NCBI GenBank assembly: GCA_023410445.1
Contig: JAEYPT010000001.1
Coordinates: forward strand, 434,001 to 498,000
Direction of reading: 5' to 3'
From: Bacillota bacterium
GTDB taxonomy: Bacteria; Bacillota; Clostridia; Oscillospirales; Acutalibacteraceae
DNA: 64,000 nt
The notes below the pieces were generated by a model that worked only from the letters and a program-made list of their open reading frames with translations, was not told the origin of the DNA and ran no database searches. How positions within the stretch are numbered: position 1 is the first letter of the stretch; each line of letters starts with the position of its first letter. Shown one piece after another: positions 58,294 to 64,000 of this stretch. Position numbers and translations under genes: made by a program.

Positions 58294-59343
58294 TCAGGTG
58301 TCGATATCGCCGACGATCGCCTTTTCTGCAAACAGAGCTGTTTCTCCGCCCGTGTGCCAGTAAATGACCGTGCTGCCCTGAGGGACCTTTCCGGTACGTA
58401 TGTAATCCAGCATGCCGGCAAACCCTTTTCCGGTGTAGACGGGGTCGAGGAGGATGCCTTCCGTCCGGGCAAGCAGCTTGATGGCGTCGGTTGCGCCCTG
58501 GTTCGGAATTTCATAGCCCGGCGCATAATAGTTTTGATCAAAGTGGAGATCCTCGACCGAGACTGTTTTTTTGCTGCCGAGATAGGCAAGCGTATCCGTT
58601 GCAAGCTTTGCGATTTTCGCATAGTGTTCCTGCGGCTTGGGGCTGACGTTGATGGAAATGATTTTGGTGTCGGACCCGATCAGTTCTCTGCCCGCAGCCA
58701 GACCCGCGAGCGTACCGCCGGTGCCGGTGCCGTGAAACACATAGTCGGCGTGCTGCCCGAGCTGCTCCATCTGGCGGGTCATTTCAACAAATCCCGCAAC
58801 GAAGCCCGAAGACCCGACATGACTTGCGCCGCCCATCGGAACCATATAGCACTTGTGCCCCTGCGCTTCCAGTTTGGCGCTTTGTTCCTCTGCCAGCTTG
58901 ACGGCGAGCTCGTCGGCTTCGTCTTCCGTTCCTCCGTTCATGGGTAGAATGTGAATCTCTGCCCCCAGAACCTTGTCAAGCAGCAGATTGGCGCGGATAT
59001 CCTCCGGGGAGGGCTCTACGATTGCCACAAGATAGAGAATCGGGGTCAGCCCAAACCGGCGGCATGCGGTAACCGTCTGCATGGCATGGTTGGACTGCGT
59101 GGCCCCGAAGGTGAATACGGTGTCGCAGCCCTGTGCGATGGCGTCGCCCATCAGATATTCCAGCTTGCGCACCTTGTTGCCGCCGAACAGACTGACGCCG
59201 GTCATATCGTCTCGCTTCAGATAAAGGTTCACGCCGAGCTGTGCGGAAAGGCGTTCCAGCTTGTGAAGGGGCGTGGGAAAAAAACCGATTTGCTTTCTGG
59301 GGCGGGAGGCGAGGCAGATATCAGCTTCTTCATAAAGGCTCAT
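58294..59343 (-). CDS. dcyD: D-cysteine desulfhydrase (ACC deaminase-like PLP enzyme)
   Basis: A 349-residue fold-type II PLP enzyme. The PLP lysine is K57 in SLFGGNKVRKLEYL, and TFGATQSNHAMQTVTACRRF, FHGTGTGGTLAGL and DPVYTGKGFAGML match D-cysteine desulfhydrase, which releases pyruvate, sulfide and ammonia. ACC deaminase is a close relative; the motifs favour DcyD but do not exclude it. AGGAGG precedes the ATG at 59343. It is monocistronic with its own promoter. Confidence 0.9.
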   Translation of the reverse strand: MSLYEEADICLASRPRKQIGFFPTPLHKLERLSAQLGVNLYLKRDDMTGVSLFGGNKVRKLEYLMGDAIAQGCDTVFTFGATQSNHAMQTVTACRRFGLTPILYLVAIVEPSPEDIRANLLLDKVLGAEIHILPMNGGTEDEADELAVKLAEEQSAKLEAQGHKCYMVPMGGASHVGSSGFVAGFVEMTRQMEQLGQHADYVFHGTGTGGTLAGLAAGRELIGSDTKIISINVSPKPQEHYAKIAKLATDTLAYLGSKKTVSVEDLHFDQNYYAPGYEIPNQGATDAIKLLARTEGILLDPVYTGKGFAGMLDYIRTGKVPQGSTVIYWHTGGETALFAEKAIVGDIDT

Positions 59344-59385
59344 AATTTTAAAATCCTCCTGATTGAATTTTTACCAGTTGAAAGA

Positions 59386-59414
59386 ACTATAGCACAAAAG
59401 CAGCCTTCTTTCAA
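59386..59414 (-). promoter_or_regulatory. Sigma-A promoter for dcyD
   Basis: On the minus strand, TTGAAA (59409-59414) and TATAGT (59386-59391) are 17 bases apart, about 45 bases before the dcyD start. Confidence 0.75.
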
Positions 59415-59560
59415 ACGGCAAAAGCTTAATAACGCTGGTCCGCCCACAAAAAAAGTACAGGAGGGTACCCGATTCCGGGCGCCCTTCGGCGTTTTGCTGA
59501 ACAGGGGGGAACATTTCCCGAGCCTTTTTCGGCGGCAGCGGAGAATTGACCGGGAGCGGA

Positions 59561-59815
59561 TCAGTAGTTCAGGAGTACCAGAGCCGGATGATGCCGGCGG
59601 GGTGAGTTTTCCTGCGGCTGGTGGGCGTCAATGCTTTCGTAATCCTTGCGGAATCCGTTCCTTGAGACGCCGTCCAGATGCAGAAAAGCAGGAGTTATGT
59701 AACGGTTGTCCGTTTGTCCTGCAACAATATTCAGTTCGATATATTCCATATCGTCCTTTTCAATTTCAGTTAGTTTCTTTTTGATTGAGTCCAGGGAAAC
59801 CATAATTCTTTGCAT
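59561..59815 (-). CDS. Small conserved-looking hypothetical protein
   Basis: An 84-residue protein with no recognised family. The core MVSLDSIKKKLTEIEKDDME is followed by YIELNIVAGQTDNRYITPAF and a tail rich in His, Pro and Asn. The ATG at 59815 has only a weak purine-rich ribosome site; a GTG at 59839 or an ATG at 59803 are alternatives. A good promoter upstream and reasonable codon use support it as a real gene. Downstream, about 217 bases to dcyD hold only the dcyD promoter. Confidence 0.6.
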   Translation of the reverse strand: MQRIMVSLDSIKKKLTEIEKDDMEYIELNIVAGQTDNRYITPAFLHLDGVSRNGFRKDYESIDAHQPQENSPRRHHPALVLLNY

Positions 59816-59872
59816 TTTCAACACTTTCTTTCTTTTCACAACTAATTAAATCCATTCCGCTGCCATAAATAA

Positions 59873-59901
59873 AGTATAATGCGGGATGCATTTAATTTCA
59901 A
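59873..59901 (-). promoter_or_regulatory. Sigma-A promoter for the 84-residue protein
   Basis: On the minus strand, TTGAAA (59896-59901) and TATACT (59873-59878) are 17 bases apart, 58 bases before the ATG at 59815. It lies just after the GGDEF gene's stop. Confidence 0.7.
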
Positions 59902-59928
59902 TAGAGAAAAATGTCGAATCAAGGCGAA

Positions 59929-61641
59929 TCACAGTTTTTCCTGAACCAACATCAGCGCGGCTACTATGGCAGGATCAAACTGACTGCCGGAACATCGCTG
60001 AATCTCCGCAAGAGCCTCTTCCTTGCCGACCGGTTTACGGTAAGATCGAACGCCGGTCAGGGCTTCGTAGGTATCGGCCACGGTGACGATCCGGGAAAAA
60101 AGTGGGATGTTTTCCGCCCGCAGGCCGGAGGGGTACCCCGTTCCATCCCAACGCTCATGGTGATAAAGGACGCAGTCCGCCAGATGCGCAAGATCGACGG
60201 AAGCATGAAGTATATTGTATCCCTTGACGGAATGCTGTTTGACGGCGGCGAATTCCTTCGGCGTGAGCGGCCCCGGCTTGTTGAGAATGCTCCGGTCCAG
60301 TGTAACTTTGCCGATGTCGTGAAGCTCACCCAACAGAATCAGGTCCGAGGCTTCCAGATGGCCAAGCCGGAGCGCTCCGGCGAGAATTTCGCACAGCGAG
60401 CTCACCCGTCTGGAATGAATTTCCTCCGATTCACTGCTCTCGTACAGCGTACTGAGAATGGACTGCACCGCATGGTTCTTCATGCTTTTGCCTTCGATGA
60501 GTTTGCTTTGATACATGGCGTTGTCGGCTCGCTTGATTACGGCCATCAGGTCTTCCTCCTGCGTCCTTTTGGTAGCGCAGCCGAGCGCGATGGAAAGGGT
60601 GACGCCGCTAACCTGTGTTCCGCGGCACCTTTCCCGAATGCGTTCCGCGATTTTCTCCGAATCCTCCGGTCCAGTGCGAGGGAGAAGAATGATATATTCG
60701 TCGCCGCCCCAACGTGCTACGATATCCTCTTCCCGGCATACGCTCTGAACCGCGCTGCCGGCCGCCGTCAGCAAACAGTCACCGGCGATATGACCGAATG
60801 CGTCGTTAATCAGCTTCAGGCCGTTTACGTCTCCGACGATTACGGAAATGGGCAGCTCCCGCGAAGCGTTCAGGCGGCTGACCTCTTCTTCAAAGAATCT
60901 GCGATTATAAAGGCCGGTCAGCTTATCGTGATAGGTAAGGTATCGGTTTTCCTCCTCAATCCGGTTCTTCTCGGTTACGTCGCGGAACACGATGACATTG
61001 CCCAGGCTTTCCTTTCCCTGATACAGGATGGAGGAGATTCGCAGCTCCAGCTCTTTCCGTTCCCCATCGGGAGAAGTGTAGGCGCCTTCATAGGCATAAC
61101 TTGCGGTTTGTCCGAAAAGCGGCGCGTTCGGGCTGGAAAAGGAAATGGGATACACATCTTCGAATTTTTTTCCCAGTACCTCCGATTCCGGTAAGCCTGT
61201 GATGATCTGAGCCTCCCGGTTGGTCATTCGAATGATCTCGTCGGTGTCTGTCACGATGACTCCCTCGCCGATCGACAGAAGCGTCGTTTCCAACCACAGC
61301 TGTTTTCTGAAAATCTCTTTTTCCTGTTCCCGGTTTCGCTTCAAAAGCGTATAAACAAGAACAGCCATGAAAATGAGGATCAGGCTGCGGATCATAGCGG
61401 CGTCGACGGCGCTTGGATTGTTCTGAAAAATAAGAACGGAAAGCAGATAGAAAAAGGAAGTTATTGCTGCAAGCAGAAGCCCTTTTTTCTCGTAAAAAAA
61501 TACGCCGATTAATACCGGAAGATAATATAAATGCTGGAAAATATCCGTGATCCCATTTCTCAGACAGACTAAATTAATGATTATGGTGATCAAAAGGACT
61601 GCCAGATAAATCAGCGACTCCTTTTTTGTGTATTTTCTCAT
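59929..61641 (-). CDS. Membrane PAS-GGDEF-HD-GYP cyclic-di-GMP signalling protein
   Basis: A 570-residue protein. Four or five N-terminal membrane helices (~10-105) are followed by a PAS domain (~120-230, SIGEGVIVTDTDEIIRMTNR), a GGDEF domain (active loop WGGDEY, GGDEY at 312-316) and an HD-GYP domain (HDIGK with His441-Asp442, and HHERWDGTGYPSGL). It can in principle both make and degrade c-di-GMP. The ATG at 61641 (MRKYTKKESL) follows GAGG by eight bases; a longer frame to 61806 is less likely. Final F of GGDEF is Tyr. Confidence 0.88.
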   Translation of the reverse strand: MRKYTKKESLIYLAVLLITIIINLVCLRNGITDIFQHLYYLPVLIGVFFYEKKGLLLAAITSFFYLLSVLIFQNNPSAVDAAMIRSLILIFMAVLVYTLLKRNREQEKEIFRKQLWLETTLLSIGEGVIVTDTDEIIRMTNREAQIITGLPESEVLGKKFEDVYPISFSSPNAPLFGQTASYAYEGAYTSPDGERKELELRISSILYQGKESLGNVIVFRDVTEKNRIEEENRYLTYHDKLTGLYNRRFFEEEVSRLNASRELPISVIVGDVNGLKLINDAFGHIAGDCLLTAAGSAVQSVCREEDIVARWGGDEYIILLPRTGPEDSEKIAERIRERCRGTQVSGVTLSIALGCATKRTQEEDLMAVIKRADNAMYQSKLIEGKSMKNHAVQSILSTLYESSESEEIHSRRVSSLCEILAGALRLGHLEASDLILLGELHDIGKVTLDRSILNKPGPLTPKEFAAVKQHSVKGYNILHASVDLAHLADCVLYHHERWDGTGYPSGLRAENIPLFSRIVTVADTYEALTGVRSYRKPVGKEEALAEIQRCSGSQFDPAIVAALMLVQEKL

Positions 61642-61843
61642 AGAAGCAACCTCATTCTGAATATTAGCCATTTTGTATAAAAATACCAAAAGAAAATCGT
61701 CTCTTTTAGTATACGACAGATCAATCCCATTGATATCTTGGAAAATAATATTGGACATTTTTTTCTGAAAAATTCCCAAGCTGCTGCAATCGGTTATTGA
61801 ATGCATTATTTAGCGTTTTTTCATCCAAATGAGAGACAGGTTA

Positions 61844-61852
61844 TGGTATAAT
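61844..61852 (+). promoter_or_regulatory. Extended -10 promoter of the transglutaminase-like gene
   Basis: TGGTATAAT (61844-61852) is a consensus extended -10. No convincing -35 is seen, as expected for such promoters. The start codon lies 58 bases downstream. Confidence 0.6.
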
Positions 61853-61910
61853 GAAAAGGCAGAATTTGCTTTTCCAGAGAAAATTAACGCTTTTGGAGGA
61901 TTATTCTGAA

Positions 61911-63320
61911 ATGAAACAAGGGAATCATATCATGAAAAGGATTCGTTCCATTGCAGTCGGGTTGGTTGCGACGCTGTTTTTGACGGCTTCAACCGCCGCT
62001 TTTCCGGCTGTTTCTCTTTCATCCGGTCAGGCACAAGCAGTTTCGTTTTCCACCGGGTCCATTTCCCTTTCCCAGACGCTGCAGTCGATTGCAAAGAATC
62101 CGAAGCTTACCCAGACGGAACTTCGGGCAATCAGCACGGTTGCTTCGGATGCCGTAACCGCCGGCCTTACACGCCGCAGCCTGCCCAGAAGCAGCGCGTC
62201 TGCCGCCCCCAATTACCCGTATGTCTCTCAGCGGTACGGCTATCAGGCGCTGACCACAGATGGGGAAAGAACGTTATACGATTATATTGACAACGGGGTT
62301 TATCAGGTCGCCGAAGAGGCGGTTGAGGGTTATTATCCGCTGGGTGAGATTACGGTTCCTCAGACTCTGTCGAAGGCGCAGGTCGAAGAAACCATGATGG
62401 CTTATTCCAACGATAACCCGCAGGTCTTCTGGCTTTGCAACACGTACTCCTACGGTTACCGCAGCCACGGAACTCTGCTGCAGATGTATTCCTATCTGTC
62501 TCTGGATGACTGCAATACAGCGATTCAGTCGCTGGATGACAAGGTTCAGTCGGTTATCGGTGCTTTGCCGGCGGGTTTAAGTCCGTTTGAACGCGAAGAA
62601 TATCTGTACGATTATATCGTGAAAAATTGCAGCTATAATATGGCGGCCGCACAGGATACCAGCCAGTGGAAGGCATTTACCGCTTATGGTGCGCTCACCG
62701 ACGGAAACGTGGTCTGCGAGGGTTACTCCCGCAGCATGCAGCTTCTGTGCAGCTATGCCGGCATTCCGTGCGCTCTGATCCGCGGCATCAGCGCCGGGGT
62801 CGGCCATATGTGGAACGCGGTCAATATCGACGGAAACTGGTACCATATCGACCTTACCTGGTGTGACGGTTCGCAGCCGATTTACAATTACTTCAACATA
62901 ACAGATCAGGTAATCAGCCAATCCCGCACCATTGCGCCGCTGGCCTCCAAGCTGACGGAGCAGCAGATCACTTCCGCAAATTCGCAGTTTAATCTGTTCC
63001 TTCCGGCATGCACCTCCACAAAAGCCAATTACTACATACAAAAGGCGATTGCGGTGAAAGACCTCAGTGCTTCGGAAGACGGCACAATCGTTCGGAAAAT
63101 GACTTCGGAGCTGCAAAGCGGGGAGAGGGTTCTGACTTTCTACATCGATGCAAGCAGTAACTTCACCACCGTGATAAACGGCCTTGTGAAGGCCTCCCCC
63201 TACAAGATGAAAACATACCTTTCAGAGGCCTCTCAGGCATCCGGAAAAATGCTGAGTTCGGCTTCCTTCGTGGTGGATCAGGCAAACCGCGGGCTTGAAG
63301 TCTGTGTAGCGTACCGCTAA
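61911..63320 (+). CDS. Secreted transglutaminase-like (papain-fold) protein
   Basis: A 469-residue exported protein. A signal peptide (basic KRIRS, then hydrophobic AVGLVATLFLTASTAAFPAV) is followed by a Ser/Ala-rich segment and a transglutaminase-core domain. The catalytic triad is C269 in GNVVCEGYSRSMQLLCSYAG, H299 in GVGHMWNAVNIDGNWY and D314 in YHIDLTW. The C-terminal ~110 residues are of unknown fold. It may process cell-surface proteins or peptidoglycan. GGAGG (61895-61899) favours the ATG at 61911; an ATG at 61932 is possible. Confidence 0.87.
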   Translation: MKQGNHIMKRIRSIAVGLVATLFLTASTAAFPAVSLSSGQAQAVSFSTGSISLSQTLQSIAKNPKLTQTELRAISTVASDAVTAGLTRRSLPRSSASAAPNYPYVSQRYGYQALTTDGERTLYDYIDNGVYQVAEEAVEGYYPLGEITVPQTLSKAQVEETMMAYSNDNPQVFWLCNTYSYGYRSHGTLLQMYSYLSLDDCNTAIQSLDDKVQSVIGALPAGLSPFEREEYLYDYIVKNCSYNMAAAQDTSQWKAFTAYGALTDGNVVCEGYSRSMQLLCSYAGIPCALIRGISAGVGHMWNAVNIDGNWYHIDLTWCDGSQPIYNYFNITDQVISQSRTIAPLASKLTEQQITSANSQFNLFLPACTSTKANYYIQKAIAVKDLSASEDGTIVRKMTSELQSGERVLTFYIDASSNFTTVINGLVKASPYKMKTYLSEASQASGKMLSSASFVVDQANRGLEVCVAYR

Positions 63321-63346
63321 ATGATCATTTGAGCGGAACATCAACC

Positions 63347-63398
63347 GAAAAGCAGGAAAGGCGAAGGGGGGATTCTCCCGGCGTCTTTCCTGCTTTTC
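63347..63398. terminator. Bidirectional terminator between the transglutaminase-like and GspF/PilC genes
   Basis: GAAAAGCAGGAAAG (63347-63360) and CTTTCCTGCTTTTC (63385-63398) form a perfect 14-bp stem, with an inner GC-rich loop. A/T-rich stem ends provide weak tails on both strands. Confidence 0.75.
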
Positions 63399-63431
63399 AT
63401 TGGGCGGGCCTATTTTCGGGCAGGCACACAA

Positions 63432-64000
63432 TCAACCTCCCGCAACAACGCTGTACATGGCGAACATCGGCATGACGATGGAAATGACTACGGTGCCCAC
63501 GACCACCGCGATCAGGATGGTCATCGCGGGTTCCAGCATGGAGATGAACCGCTTGGTGGAAGCTTCGGTCTGTTCCTCGTAAAGCGTCGCCATTTTGTCC
63601 ATGGTTTCGAACAGCATTCCGGATTCCTCTCCGATCTGTACCATAGAGACAAGCAGTGGGTCAAAAACGGGGAATTTCGCCATGGATGCGCTGATGGAGG
63701 AGCCGATTCGAACCTCGTTCGCAACCTCGCTGATGCCTTCCTTTAAGTAGCGGTTCGGGATGACGTCCCGCGCGATTTCAAGAGAATGGACAATATCCAC
63801 GCCCGCTTCAACAAGCGAGGAGAGGATGCGGCAGAAACGCGCGACATAGGATTCCTTCAGGAGTTTCCCGAGGCCGGGGAGGCGGAGTTTCAGTCGGTCC
63901 GTTCCCACGGCAAAGGCGCGGTTACCCCGCTTTAACAGGCGGTAGGTCACAATCAATGCTGCAACCCCCAGAAGAAGCCAATACCAGTTTGCGATCAGAA
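63432..64000 (-). CDS. Type II secretion/type IV pilus inner-membrane protein GspF/PilC (5' end outside window)
   Basis: About 189 C-terminal residues of a GspF/PilC protein. The second GspF domain is visible: LKLRLPGLGKLLKESYVARF, then RFCRILSSLVEAGVDIVHSL, with MVQIGEESGMLFETMDKMAT near the end and a final membrane helix (MLEPAMTILIAVVVGTVVIS). A first membrane segment (WYWLLLGVAALIVTYRLL) enters from the window edge, so the frame continues past 64000. Such proteins anchor pilus or competence-pilus assembly; comEC is also in this window. Neighbouring pil genes should lie beyond the end. Confidence 0.9.
   Translation of the reverse strand, partial: LIANWYWLLLGVAALIVTYRLLKRGNRAFAVGTDRLKLRLPGLGKLLKESYVARFCRILSSLVEAGVDIVHSLEIARDVIPNRYLKEGISEVANEVRIGSSISASMAKFPVFDPLLVSMVQIGEESGMLFETMDKMATLYEEQTEASTKRFISMLEPAMTILIAVVVGTVVISIVMPMFAMYSVVAGG

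Noticed and set aside
1..64000. CRISPR arrays, insertion sequences, prophage, integrases
   Set aside because: No regularly spaced repeats, transposase, integrase, or phage structural motifs were seen on either strand; gene order looks like stable core chromosome.

Overview
This window looks like chromosomal DNA of a low-motility, spore-forming, anaerobic Clostridia, most likely of the Oscillospiraceae/Ruminococcaceae type. Support: Firmicutes-style sigma-A promoters (TTGnnn-17-TATAAT), AGGAGG ribosome sites with frequent TTG/GTG starts, a T-box leader before alaS, and the genes rqcH, trmK, rnmV, DUF951, DUF1836, DUF421/DUF4363 and trhP. The base composition is moderately GC-rich, and long antisense reading frames are therefore common artefacts. 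Nearly all genes are intact and tightly packed. I see no prophage, insertion sequence, CRISPR array or rRNA.

Layout. 1-5.8 kb: 5' part of L-serine dehydratase beta (minus), a YbjQ protein, a GNAT, a VanY-like carboxypeptidase, then gltX and glnS. 5.9-15.7 kb: birA (minus), then DUF951-prfA-ywlC-coaE-lytic transglycosylase-M18 peptidase, followed by DUF1858-trmK-nif3-rqcH; this is translation, tRNA and cofactor housekeeping. 15.7-26 kb: a surface polysaccharide region with a Wzy-like polymerase, five glycosyltransferases and a Wzz protein whose tyrosine-kinase-like domain has lost its nucleotide-binding motifs. A DUF421/DUF4363 pair, possibly forespore-expressed, sits inside it. One glycosyltransferase gene has a leader containing a terminator-like hairpin.

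26-40.6 kb: a radical SAM protein, murE-murF, a secreted NlpC/P60 hydrolase preceded by a near-perfect WalR box, asnB, an AraC/DUF1836 regulator operon diverging from oadG-oadB, pcrA, and two minus-strand unknowns. 40.7-48.8 kb: a short leader ORF overlapping a thymidylate-kinase-like gene, DUF2156, GNAT, DJ-1, 5-formyl-THF cyclo-ligase, mltG, trhP and a class B-like PBP with a KTA motif. 48.8-56.9 kb: T-box/alaS, HIT, phosphoribosyltransferase, comEC (with a decayed metallo-beta-lactamase domain), holA, rnmV and tRNA-Leu(GAG). 57-64 kb: a zinc-ribbon membrane protein, D-cysteine desulfhydrase, a small unknown, a PAS-GGDEF-HD-GYP c-di-GMP protein, a secreted transglutaminase-like protein and the C-terminal part of a GspF/PilC protein.

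Functionally, cell-envelope assembly recurs throughout: carboxypeptidase, lytic transglycosylases, MurE/F, NlpC/P60, MltG, PBP and polysaccharide. The rest is translation and tRNA biology. I found no wholly new defence or mobile system. The most notable items are the pseudo-kinase Wzz protein, the WalR box, the polysaccharide leader, the ComEC domain decay, and the regulatory architecture between araC and oadG.
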